DNA of 8,505 nucleotides from NCBI GenBank assembly GCA_026708165.1, contig JAPOVO010000308.1:1-8505 (forward strand). Direction: 5' to 3'. Every line of letters begins with the position of its first letter. Position 1 is the first letter of the stretch. Below, piece by piece: positions 1 through 6,824 of this stretch. The notes below the pieces were generated by a model that worked only from the letters and a program-made list of their open reading frames with translations, was not told the origin of the DNA and ran no database searches. The position numbers and the translations under genes are program-made. This stretch comes from Chloroflexota bacterium. GTDB lineage: Bacteria > Chloroflexota > UBA11872 > VXNJ01.

Positions 1-302
1 CGGCCCTGCCCGCCGGACGACTGATAAGCGCGCTCAACAGCGGCGACGCCAAGTCCCTTCAATCAGTCTCAGGCATTGGGGCCAGGACCGCCGAGCGCCT
101 GATCGTCGAGCTAAAAGGTAAGCTAGTGGGCGACGACACGATACAGGCCATACCGGACGGAGCCGATGAGGCTATCGAGGCTTTGCTGGCGCTGGGTTAT
201 TCGCGGGCCGAGGCGATGGAAGGGACGGCCGCCTCCGCTAAACCGGGCATGACGGTGGAGCAGCAGATATCCGCGGCGCTGACCGCGCTGGCTAATCGGT
301 AA
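1..302 (+). CDS. ruvA: Holliday junction branch migration protein RuvA, C-terminal part (5' truncated by window edge)
   Basis: RuvA forms the tetramer that grips four-way DNA junctions and recruits the RuvB motor for branch migration. Only the last 99 codons are present, in the frame whose first whole codon is at position 3; the stop is TAA at 300-302. The visible part starts in the helix-hairpin-helix region (SGIGARTAERLIVELKGKL, the second HhH motif that contacts the DNA backbone). A short acidic linker follows, then the compact C-terminal three-helix domain III (DEAIEALLALGYSRAEA to the end), which in this family binds the RuvB beta-hairpin. The intact family is about 190-200 residues, so roughly half is missing to the left. 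ruvB follows after 29 nt, the usual ruvAB pairing, which supports the call. No sign of damage in the visible part. Confidence 0.93.
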   Translation, partial: ALPAGRLISALNSGDAKSLQSVSGIGARTAERLIVELKGKLVGDDTIQAIPDGADEAIEALLALGYSRAEAMEGTAASAKPGMTVEQQISAALTALANR

Positions 303-331
303 AACGTGCGTAGAGAGTCGCGACCGCTGCT

Positions 332-1369
332 GTGACCGAACGGATAGTCGCCCCGGAGCGAGCTACCCTGGAGGGTCAGCACGACGCCGCGCTGCGACCC
401 CGAACGCTCTCCGACGGTGAATTCATCGGGCAGTCCAAGGTCAAGTCCGGGCTGCGCATTCTGCTGCTGGCCGCAAAGAAACGCGGTGAGCCGGTCGACC
501 ACATTCTGATCTGCGGGCCGCCCGGTCTCGGTAAGACTACGCTCGCCCACATCGTTGCCCGCGAAATGAACGCCAATATACGCGTCACCAGCGGCCCCGC
601 TCTCGACCGGCCGGGAGACCTGGCCGCCACGCTGAACAGCATGAACGAAGGCGACGTTCTCTTCATCGACGAGATTCATAGGCTCGGCAAGCCGGTGGAG
701 GAGATCCTCTATCCGGCAATGGAAGACCGTGAACTCGATCTGGTCGTCGGTCAGGGAAAAGGCTCGGCATCGCGCAGCTACCGGATCGCGCTGCCGCCCT
801 TCACGCTCGTCGGCGCCACCACCAGGATCGGTCTCCTCAGCGCGCCGCTGCGGGACAGGTTCGGTGCGATTTACCGGCTCGATTTCTACTCCGTCGACGA
901 ATGTGAGGAGATCGTCGGCAGATCAGCTTCCATTCTCGACGTTGATCTCGATCCCGGCGGACGGAGGGAAATCGCGCGCCGGTCCCGAGGCACCGCCAGA
1001 GTGTGTAACCGCCTGCTGCGAAGAGTCCGCGACTACGCCGAGGTGGAAGCCGACGGGCGCATCACGAGGCCAGTGGCCGAAGCCGCGCTCGCTGCCCTTG
1101 ACGTAGACTCAACCGGGCTCGACGACATGGACAGGAAGATCATCGAAGCGATAATTGTCAAGTTCGATGGAGGTCCTGTAGGTCTTCAAACGCTGGGCGC
1201 GACTCTGGCCGAAGACAGCGTGACCCTGGAGGACTACTACGAACCGTACTTGCTGCAGCAAGGATTCATAGCCCGCACTCCGAGAGGCAGAGTTGCCACG
1301 CGATTGGCTTACGAGCATATGGGAATCGAGTATCCAGAGGCCCAAACAGCTCAGAAGAAGCTCCTCTAG
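332..1369 (+). CDS. ruvB: Holliday junction branch migration ATPase RuvB
   Basis: RuvB is the hexameric AAA+ motor that pumps DNA through the RuvA-bound junction in recombinational repair. The 345-residue product matches the usual family length. It shows Walker A GPPGLGKT (62-69), Walker B LFIDEIH (110-116), sensor 1 GATTR (161-165) and the arginine-finger segment APLRDRFG (171-178, probable finger R174). The sensor 2 region is [15 protein letters not shown] (220-234), and the C-terminal winged-helix DNA-binding domain carries GGPVGLQTL and RTPRGRVAT. The start is GTG at 332; an in-frame stop shortly upstream and the RuvA stop at 302 rule out a much longer N-terminus. No strong Shine-Dalgarno; a purine run AGAGAG lies about 14 nt upstream. 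Two departures from what I recall as consensus: GTAR where GTPR is common, and about two extra residues in the hairpin before LPPF (about 140-156). It sits 29 nt after ruvA and 4 nt before acyP. Confidence 0.97.
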   Translation: MTERIVAPERATLEGQHDAALRPRTLSDGEFIGQSKVKSGLRILLLAAKKRGEPVDHILICGPPGLGKTTLAHIVAREMNANIRVTSGPALDRPGDLAATLNSMNEGDVLFIDEIHRLGKPVEEILYPAMEDRELDLVVGQGKGSASRSYRIALPPFTLVGATTRIGLLSAPLRDRFGAIYRLDFYSVDECEEIVGRSASILDVDLDPGGRREIARRSRGTARVCNRLLRRVRDYAEVEADGRITRPVAEAALAALDVDSTGLDDMDRKIIEAIIVKFDGGPVGLQTLGATLAEDSVTLEDYYEPYLLQQGFIARTPRGRVATRLAYEHMGIEYPEAQTAQKKLL

Positions 1370-1373
1370 GCCG

Positions 1374-1676
1374 ATGGCGGAATCGGGAACAGTCACTACG
1401 TCGAGTGTTCATGCAACCGTCATTGGAAAAGTGCAGGGAGTAGGCTTTCGATACTTCGTAATGAGAAAGGCCAACGGCCTGGGACTGGTCGGCTACGTGC
1501 GAAACTCCCGGACTTACAATCGGCTCGAAATAGTCGCAGAGGGGAGGCGCGACCGACTGGACGACTTTCTCAAAGCAGTCCGAAGAGGACCGCCCGGCGC
1601 CCGGGTCGACGATCTGAGGTCGATTTGGGGGCACGCGAGATACCGTTACGACGCCTTTCGGATTAACCCGACGTGA
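1374..1676 (+). CDS. acyP: Acylphosphatase
   Basis: Acylphosphatases are small alpha/beta proteins that hydrolyse the carboxyl-phosphate bond of acyl phosphates. This 100-residue product carries the signature GKVQGVGFR at 18-26, with the phosphate-binding catalytic arginine R26, and the second motif GYVRN at 40-44, with the catalytic asparagine N44. The C-terminal FLKAVRRGPPGARVDD segment and final strand also fit the fold. It is slightly longer than the usual ~90 residues because of a short N-terminal extension. The loop after N44 lacks the usual Asp-Gly turn and reads SRTYNRLE. The ATG at 1374 was chosen because it lies 4 nt after the ruvB stop; an in-frame upstream ATG at 1293 would lie inside ruvB. 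Its stop overlaps the next gene's GTG start (GTGA), suggesting translational coupling. The physiological substrate is not shown by sequence. Confidence 0.92.
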   Translation: MAESGTVTTSSVHATVIGKVQGVGFRYFVMRKANGLGLVGYVRNSRTYNRLEIVAEGRRDRLDDFLKAVRRGPPGARVDDLRSIWGHARYRYDAFRINPT

Positions 1677-2953
1677 ACCAACCATCCCGCGCCGCGACCG
1701 AAACCAGCCAGGACCGGCGAACCGATCAATTCCGGTCCACCCGAGCGGTAGCATGGATCTTTCTGCTGGGCGCGTTTGCGGTCTTCATCCTCGTCGTGCT
1801 GGTGCTTCCCGGCAGGATTGCCACGGCGCTGGGAAGCATCACCGTCAATACCAATCTTCGAGCCGAGCCGATCGAAGGCACGGTCTTATTGAAAGACCCG
1901 AATGAAGTGGCCTGGAAGCAGCTACGCGATCCAATACCCGTAATGCCCGGATCGAGAATCGGAACCGACTCGGGATCCCGCGCCTTCCTGGAGCTATTCG
2001 ATGGCAGCACCATATATCTGTACAACAACTCCGAAATCCTGATCGAACGGAGCGCCCGCGGTTGGCTTGACGACGAAGTCAAACAGCTCCGATTGCGGCT
2101 CCACAGGGGTAGAGCCGTTTTGGGAGTCGCAAGCACCGAGGACGAGTCTCAACGGATATTTTCACTAGCCGCAAATCAGGGCTGGATGGAATTTGTAGAA
2201 GGTAGTTACCTCGTCGAGTTGCTCCCGGATGAGCGCACCGAGGTACTGGTTCGACGGGGTGAGGTGTATCTGTTCAATGGCTCCGATCTGGCCAACGTTG
2301 GTATCGGAGGCCGCGGGGGTTATGCCGCGAATCTCGCTCCCCGAGGCGACCTGTCGCCCATGAGTCCGCTCCTTAACGATCCCCACCTTACGGATCTGGC
2401 ATCGGCATCGCCATGGCGGCCGTTCGTTGTTACCGAAGCCGGCATCGACGGGCAGACTACGAAATCATCGTTCTATGTGGACTCGCCCGGGGCATCCTCC
2501 TCTGAACGGGATTCCGCATACCGGTTCAGGAGAATCGGAAACGGCAACGAACAGGTAAACCGTCACGGCGAAGCCGGCATCTCCCAGACAATCAACCGGG
2601 ACATCCGCGACTACTCCGCTCTCGGGATGCGAGCGCGGGTGAGGGTCAACTATCAGAGTTTGTCGGGCGGGGGCTCGGCTGGCACCGAATACCCGGTGAT
2701 GATCAAAATCTATTACGTGGACGGAGCGGGCCAGGACCAGATTTGGTACCACGGTTTCTATCACCAGAATACCGATGGATTCTCTGTAGCGGGGGCCAGC
2801 CTGGTCCCCACGTATCAATGGGTTACCTACGAGAACCCTGACCTCATACACGCCATTTATCCGCTTCCCGTGTTCATCCGGCATGTCGAAGTGCTCGGCT
2901 CGGGCTGGGAGTTCGACTCGTACGTCACGGAAGTCTCGCTCGAGGGCCGCTAG
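1673..2953 (+). CDS. Membrane-anchored FecR-domain protein with an uncharacterised C-terminal beta-rich domain
   Basis: The 426-residue product has a short Arg/Ser/Thr-rich N-terminus, one strong membrane segment at about 25-45 (AWIFLLGAFAVFILVVLVL) and a long, probably extracytoplasmic remainder. There is no convincing signal-peptidase site, so it is best read as a type II-like anchor. Residues ~90-200 resemble a FecR domain: PGSRIGTDSGSRAFLELFDG followed by an alternating hydrophobic strand (STIYLYNNSEILIE), then RLHRGRAVLGV and VLVRRGEVYL. A low-complexity stretch follows, then residues ~280-426, rich in aromatic residues and predicted strands (RARVRVNY, VMIKIYYVDG, IWYHGFYHQ, FIRHVEVLGSGWEFDSYV). 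This last part looks like a beta-sandwich or carbohydrate-binding-like domain, which is an inference. The start is GTG at 1673, overlapping the acyP stop by 4 nt; acpS begins 13 nt downstream. No FecI-type sigma factor or TonB receptor is nearby, so classical FecR signalling is not supported. Function unknown. Confidence 0.75.
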   Translation: MNQPSRAATETSQDRRTDQFRSTRAVAWIFLLGAFAVFILVVLVLPGRIATALGSITVNTNLRAEPIEGTVLLKDPNEVAWKQLRDPIPVMPGSRIGTDSGSRAFLELFDGSTIYLYNNSEILIERSARGWLDDEVKQLRLRLHRGRAVLGVASTEDESQRIFSLAANQGWMEFVEGSYLVELLPDERTEVLVRRGEVYLFNGSDLANVGIGGRGGYAANLAPRGDLSPMSPLLNDPHLTDLASASPWRPFVVTEAGIDGQTTKSSFYVDSPGASSSERDSAYRFRRIGNGNEQVNRHGEAGISQTINRDIRDYSALGMRARVRVNYQSLSGGGSAGTEYPVMIKIYYVDGAGQDQIWYHGFYHQNTDGFSVAGASLVPTYQWVTYENPDLIHAIYPLPVFIRHVEVLGSGWEFDSYVTEVSLEGR

Positions 2954-2966
2954 CCGTGTCACCGCC

Positions 2967-3338
2967 TTGCTGACCACCGGCGTCGATGCCATAGAAATCG
3001 AACGGATCGAAGGCGTGCTTGAGCGTCACGGCCAACGTTTCCTGAACCGGATATACACTCCGGGCGAAATACGCTATTGCAGGGGCCGCGCGCGCGAGCT
3101 GGCAGCCCGGTTCGCCGCGAAAGAGGCGATCTCGAAAGCGCTCGGAACGGGTATGCGTGGGATTCGCTGGCGTGAGATGGAAGTCGTGCCCGACAGACGC
3201 GGCAAGCCGCACGTTCGGCTTCACGGGGCCGCAAAAGAGCGCGCGCGAACTTTGGGGATCGAAGACCTTGCAATCAGCCTCACTCACGCAAGGCACCTGG
3301 CGATCGCCATGGTCGTCGGGAACGCCAAATCAAAATGA
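2967..3338 (+). CDS. acpS: Holo-[acyl-carrier-protein] synthase (4'-phosphopantetheinyl transferase)
   Basis: AcpS transfers 4'-phosphopantetheine from coenzyme A to a serine of acyl carrier protein, activating it for fatty acid synthesis. The 123-residue product matches the family length. The N-terminal motif GVDAIEIERIE carries the metal-binding Asp (D7), and ARFAAKEAISKALGTG (47-62) carries the second metal ligand (E53). A late segment, ISLTHARHLAIAMVV, matches the conserved final strands. No ATG or GTG fits: the GTG at 2956 is out of frame and soon meets TGA, and the only upstream in-frame ATG (2883) would overlap the previous gene by 71 nt with unrelated residues. TTG at 2967 places GVD at the normal distance from the N-terminus, so I chose it, although no clear Shine-Dalgarno is present. 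The stop overlaps the nnr ATG (ATGA). Confidence 0.93.
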   Translation: MLTTGVDAIEIERIEGVLERHGQRFLNRIYTPGEIRYCRGRARELAARFAAKEAISKALGTGMRGIRWREMEVVPDRRGKPHVRLHGAAKERARTLGIEDLAISLTHARHLAIAMVVGNAKSK

Positions 3339-4882
3339 CCACCGCCCCTGGAAGACTCTGCACAGTCTCGGAAATGCGGAAGCTGGAGGCCGCGGCCATG
3401 AGCGCGGGCATTGCCGAGGGGCAGCTTATGGAAAACGCCGGAGCAGCGGTCTTCCGTGAGATATCGACCCGGGCGAACGGGCTTTCGGGAAAGTCCGCCG
3501 TGGTATTGGCAGGACCCGGACACAATGGCGGCGACGGTCTGGTTGTCGCTCGACACATGGCACGCGCCCGGGCCTTGGTGACGATAGTAGTATCCCGGCC
3601 CCGCGAATCCGATCTTCTTGTTGAGGCCGCTGTCCAGGCCGGTGCAAGAATAATCACATTTTCACCTGGCCTTGCGCGACGTTGCGCGGCCAACGCAGAT
3701 ATCGTTGTCGATTGCCTGTTGGGGATCGGCAGCTCGCCGCCATTACGCGGTCAAGTCGAGCGGATTCTTCAGGAAATCGATGGTCTAACGGGACCGTTCC
3801 GGGTCGCCTGTGACATTGCGTCGGGGATCGACGCGGACACGGGCGCTACGGACGAGAACGCCTTCTCCGCCGATGTCACCGTGTCCACGGGTCCGATAAA
3901 AATCGGCTCCCTCTTGCATCCCGCCCAGGCAAAAAGTGGTCGCCTCGTGGAAACAGACATCGGACTCCCGGGGAACTCCCTGTCGGAACTGGGAGGCCGC
4001 ATTCTGCGGCCCGAAGACGAAGCGAAATCTCTTCCGGAGAGGACGGCCGCCGGGCACAAAGGCACCTATGGGAAAGTGTTGATTGCGGCGGGGTGTCGAA
4101 GCTATCGCGGCGCCGCCATACTCGCCTGCCTGGGAGCCGCTCGCACCGGAGCCGGGATGGTGTCGCTTGCATCGATCGAACCTGTTATAGCCGCAAGCGC
4201 CGCACGCACCAGCAGCGTCACATACGAAAACCTTGTCGAGGTCGACGGCTATATCGCCGCGACCAACTCGGAGCCGGTCGCCAAGTCGATTGAGTCCGCC
4301 GACGCCGCGGTGGTCGGCCCGGGGCTCGGCAGAAACCCGGGAACGGATGAATTCACGAGATCGCTCATACGGGCGGCGCCCGACCACACGCCAATGGTCG
4401 TCGATGCTGACGCTCTCAATGCGTGTGCGCCCGCTCCCGGAGCGCTGGCTTCATGCCGGTCGGGCCTGGTGGTGACCCCGCATCCGGGCGAGATGGGACG
4501 TTTGCTCGGCACGAGCGCGATTCAAGTCCAGCGCAACCGGCTTGCCTCGGCGCTCGAGGGGGCGAAGCTGCTGGGACAGGTTGTCGTACTTAAGGGAGCG
4601 GGATCGATCGTGGCCGAGCCGGACGGCGCATACGTGGTATGTCCCTGGACGGTCCCAGCACTCTCGCACGCCGGCAGCGGCGACGTGCTTGCCGGCGTGA
4701 TCGGATCGTTGCTCGCTCAAGGGCTTAAGCCCGCACCGGCGGCGCGGCTGGGAGTGCTGATTCACACTCTTGCGGGTCAGAAGGCGGGCGAAAGACGCGG
4801 GCCCGCTGGAGCTATAGCCGACGACTTGCCGGAGGAAATCCCCGAAGTGATCGAGGAGCTAAGGGCGCTCTGCGCAGGCTAG
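3335..4882 (+). CDS. nnr: Bifunctional NAD(P)H-hydrate epimerase / ADP-dependent (S)-NAD(P)H-hydrate dehydratase
   Basis: This cofactor-repair enzyme interconverts the R and S forms of damaged, hydrated NAD(P)H and then dehydrates the S form back to NAD(P)H using ADP. The 515-residue length fits the fused two-domain form. The N-terminal epimerase domain (about 8-220) has LMENAG (31-36), AGPGHNGGDGLVVARHM (59-75, nucleotide-binding loop) and DIASGIDADTG (160-170), where D160 matches the catalytic/K+-site aspartate region; the usual Pro of DIPSG is Ala here. The C-terminal ribokinase-like dehydratase domain (about 225-515) has HKGTYGKVLIAAG (241-253), VVDADALN (355-362), TPHPGEMGRL (381-390), LKGAGS and HAGSGDVLAG (445-454), with D450 as expected catalytic base. 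The ATG at 3335 overlaps the acpS stop; acpS-nnr adjacency is a common bacterial arrangement. Its stop overlaps the convergent recX stop in CTAG. Called yjeF or nnrD/nnrE in other annotations. Confidence 0.95.
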   Translation: MTTAPGRLCTVSEMRKLEAAAMSAGIAEGQLMENAGAAVFREISTRANGLSGKSAVVLAGPGHNGGDGLVVARHMARARALVTIVVSRPRESDLLVEAAVQAGARIITFSPGLARRCAANADIVVDCLLGIGSSPPLRGQVERILQEIDGLTGPFRVACDIASGIDADTGATDENAFSADVTVSTGPIKIGSLLHPAQAKSGRLVETDIGLPGNSLSELGGRILRPEDEAKSLPERTAAGHKGTYGKVLIAAGCRSYRGAAILACLGAARTGAGMVSLASIEPVIAASAARTSSVTYENLVEVDGYIAATNSEPVAKSIESADAAVVGPGLGRNPGTDEFTRSLIRAAPDHTPMVVDADALNACAPAPGALASCRSGLVVTPHPGEMGRLLGTSAIQVQRNRLASALEGAKLLGQVVVLKGAGSIVAEPDGAYVVCPWTVPALSHAGSGDVLAGVIGSLLAQGLKPAPAARLGVLIHTLAGQKAGERRGPAGAIADDLPEEIPEVIEELRALCAG

Positions 4883-5523
4883 TCGAATTCCGAATCGGGC
4901 GATTCTTCCCATAGCTCGTCCAAAAGCGGGGCCACGGTCGCATAGCCGAAACCGCGTCTCGACAAGTAGCCCGCAAGCCGCCGCCGGAACGTCGCTTTGT
5001 CCAGATGACGCAACGACTCCGCGCGGCGGACGGCGACCTTCCGTACAAGGTCTCGATCATCGGGATAGTACGAATCCAGTACATGCTCGATAGTTTCTCT
5101 CGCCACCCCGAGCTTCCTGAGCTCCGCTGAAATCGCCCTGTGCCCCCTCGGTCGGTTGTTTGCGCGGCTCTCGGCCCACATTCGGGCGAACTGCTCGTCA
5201 TCCAGATATCCGCTTCGAGTGAGATCCGCGACTGCCGCTTCGATCGATTTCGTTCCCAAGTCTTCCTTGGCGAGCCGGTCGGTCATCTCCCTGACGGTTC
5301 GGGGACGCTCGCTCAGAAACCGGTAGGCCACGGCTTTGGCGTGCCGCGTCTCGGTCTCCAATATCGCGTCGCGTAGGCGATCCCACGGAACATCCTCGTT
5401 GGTTTTGAAGCCCTCCTCACCGAAGACATCGCGGCGGAGGGATACATATGAACCGTCGTCCAACTCCATCCTGACCCAACCGCGCCGGGCTTTCTTGTAG
5501 CTGTAACCCGTTACTACGGGCAC
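4879..5523 (-). CDS. recX: Regulatory protein RecX
   Basis: RecX binds RecA and its filaments and modulates recombinase activity, usually by inhibition. The 214-residue product consists of helical three-helix repeats typical of the family. The first is at about 62-84 (AVAYRFLSERPRTVREMTDRL). The second contains the hallmark GYLDDEQFARMW (105-116), followed by NRPRGHRAISAELRKLGV (122-139). A third is near the C-terminus (RRRLAGYLSRRGFGYATV). An N-terminal beta region (VRMELDDGSYVSL) precedes the repeats, as in longer RecX proteins. The start is GTG at 5523-5521, one nucleotide after the stop of the upstream zinc-finger membrane protein, so coupling is likely. recA is not in the window; the shared theme with ruvAB across the convergent boundary is recombination. 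Confidence 0.93.
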   Translation of the reverse strand: MPVVTGYSYKKARRGWVRMELDDGSYVSLRRDVFGEEGFKTNEDVPWDRLRDAILETETRHAKAVAYRFLSERPRTVREMTDRLAKEDLGTKSIEAAVADLTRSGYLDDEQFARMWAESRANNRPRGHRAISAELRKLGVARETIEHVLDSYYPDDRDLVRKVAVRRAESLRHLDKATFRRRLAGYLSRRGFGYATVAPLLDELWEESPDSEFD

Positions 5524-5524
5524 G

Positions 5525-6085
5525 TCAGCGTCTGGTTACAGACCACAAAAGCCCGGCAATCGTCCCGACTAGATAAAACGTCGATTGAAGAACGAGCGCT
5601 ATAGTCACTCCAAGGCCGCCTCCAAGCGAGACGATACCCAGCCCGCCCAGACCGGCGACCACCATCGCGGCAAGTATGGTGCCCGCTAAGGCTCCGCTAC
5701 CGCCCAGCGTCAGCACGTTAGACCGACGGTCGGGCTGCCATTGACCGCGAAGGCGGCGTCCCATCAGCCATCCGGCCAGCACCCCGATCAGGATCATTGG
5801 AATCGGGCCGAGAGCGGACAGTAGAAGCTGCACTAGTCCGAATATCGAGGCGATACCCGTCAGGAACACGACTTCGCGAATAGCGAGATTCCGACGCTGG
5901 ATTTCCGGCGGCGGCAGGCCCAGGCATTCGTGGCAAATCAGGCCGGCTTCGACGTGCTCCATGCACTCACGGCAATACGAGCGTTCGCACCTGATGCAGC
6001 TTAGGAGCGTCTCCCGGTCGGAGTGGACCGTGCAGTGCGTCGACGTAGAATCCTCGCCGGCCGGCGGTGACTTAGACTCGGCCAC
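5525..6085 (-). CDS. Small integral membrane protein with N-terminal B-box-like zinc finger
   Basis: The open frame extends upstream into plsY, but starting there would overlap plsY by more than 250 nt and give low-quality sequence. I therefore chose GTG at 6085-6083, 34 nt after the plsY stop and preceded by a weak GGGA element. The resulting 186-residue protein has four paired metal-ligand sets: C18-x2-H21, C30-x2-C33, C38-x2-C41 and C51-x2-C54. Their spacing resembles bacterial B-box zinc fingers found at the N-terminus of rhomboid-type and other membrane proteins. The finger is followed by about four hydrophobic segments at roughly 72-92, 94-108, 125-148 and 158-182, with an Arg-rich loop (RRLRGQ) between the second and third. 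No rhomboid catalytic GxSG or His motif is visible, so it is not an active rhomboid. The finger is probably cytoplasmic. Role unknown; it lies between plsY and recX. Confidence 0.8.
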   Translation of the reverse strand: MAESKSPPAGEDSTSTHCTVHSDRETLLSCIRCERSYCRECMEHVEAGLICHECLGLPPPEIQRRNLAIREVVFLTGIASIFGLVQLLLSALGPIPMILIGVLAGWLMGRRLRGQWQPDRRSNVLTLGGSGALAGTILAAMVVAGLGGLGIVSLGGGLGVTIALVLQSTFYLVGTIAGLLWSVTRR

Positions 6086-6119
6086 TATAGTCCCGGATAA
6101 CCCCGAAATGTGTTCAGGT

Positions 6120-6794
6120 TTAGGGACCGGTCGGCTCGTCTGGCTCGCTGCTCCGCGACCGGCGGTATGTCGGCCATGCAGCCAATCTCGACTCGGTGCC
6201 GTGCGCGAGCCGAAGCATGTTGGATCGGTGCTGCCAGAGGATAAGCGCGCCGGCGAGTCCCACGTAGACGAGTCCCCATACGGATGTCCATAAGCCCGAA
6301 ACGTACCAAACGATCCCGCTCGCAAAGGCGACGACAGTCGCGCCGATCGAGCCAAGTGAAACGTACCTGACGACAACTATCAATGTGATTCCAATGGGCG
6401 CGGCCACGATCAACACGGTAGGGAAAATGACAATTACCGCACCGAGACCCGTGAGAAGTCCTTTGCCTCCCTTGAAGCCCACCCATAACGACCAGCTATG
6501 CCCCGCAACAGCGGCCACGCCGGCCAGCGCCTGGATCTCCGGATGGTTCGGCATGGCGAGTCCAACAACCAGTGCCGGAATCGCTCCCTTGAGCAGGTCG
6601 GACGACAGTACGAATAGTCCCGCCTTCAGTCCCAGAACGCGTATCACGTTGGTCATGCCCATGCTGCCGCTGCCGTGGGCAAATACATCCTTATCGGCAA
6701 AGTGGCGCCCGAGCAAATAGCCGACCGGAATGGAGCCGACCAGATAGGACAGAATCAGGAACGCAACAGCCAGCAAAATCTCGAAAACACTCAT
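6120..6794 (-). CDS. plsY: Acyl-phosphate:glycerol-3-phosphate acyltransferase PlsY
   Basis: PlsY is an integral membrane enzyme that transfers an acyl chain from acyl phosphate to glycerol 3-phosphate, giving lysophosphatidate, the first committed step of phospholipid synthesis. The 224-residue product shows the family motifs. These are SYLVGSIPVGYLLGR (16-30), GSGSMGMTN (41-49, motif 1, usually GSGNxGATN), SSDLLKG (64-70) and GHSWSLWVGFKGGKG (98-112, substrate and phosphate loop with H99 and the KGGKG stretch). A further loop motif is RYVSLGS (143-149), and HRSNMLRLAHGTE (189-201) lies near the C-terminus. Multiple hydrophobic helices separate these cytoplasmic loops. The C-terminal tail is slightly extended and charged. 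The ATG at 6794-6792 lies 30 nt after the der stop, with a GGTGGG purine run upstream. plsX, which makes the acyl phosphate substrate, is not in the window. Confidence 0.96.
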   Translation of the reverse strand: MSVFEILLAVAFLILSYLVGSIPVGYLLGRHFADKDVFAHGSGSMGMTNVIRVLGLKAGLFVLSSDLLKGAIPALVVGLAMPNHPEIQALAGVAAVAGHSWSLWVGFKGGKGLLTGLGAVIVIFPTVLIVAAPIGITLIVVVRYVSLGSIGATVVAFASGIVWYVSGLWTSVWGLVYVGLAGALILWQHRSNMLRLAHGTESRLAAWPTYRRSRSSEPDEPTGP

Positions 6795-6824
6795 GCCACC
6801 GGCCCCACCGACAAGAATGTCAGG

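Noticed and set aside
1266..1754. Minus-strand open frame opposite acyP and flanking gene ends
   Set aside because: It lies across three well-supported + strand genes and its translation shows no recognisable family features.
3785..4387. 200-codon minus-strand open frame inside nnr
   Set aside because: It is fully antisense to conserved nnr domains. Long shadow frames are expected in GC-rich coding sequence.
4865..4875. GCGC-TCT-GCGC stem near the nnr stop
   Set aside because: Four base pairs with no T-run; likely chance in GC-rich coding sequence.
4892..4905. GAATC-GGGC-GATTC stem considered as a terminator for the convergent operons
   Set aside because: The stem is only 5 bp, lies inside the recX coding end, and has no U-tract for either direction.
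6086..6376. Longer N-terminus (starting at 6376) for the zinc-finger membrane protein
   Set aside because: It would overlap plsY by about 257 nt, and the extra residues are Ser/Arg/Pro-rich antisense-like sequence with no domain. GTG at 6085 fits after the plsY stop.
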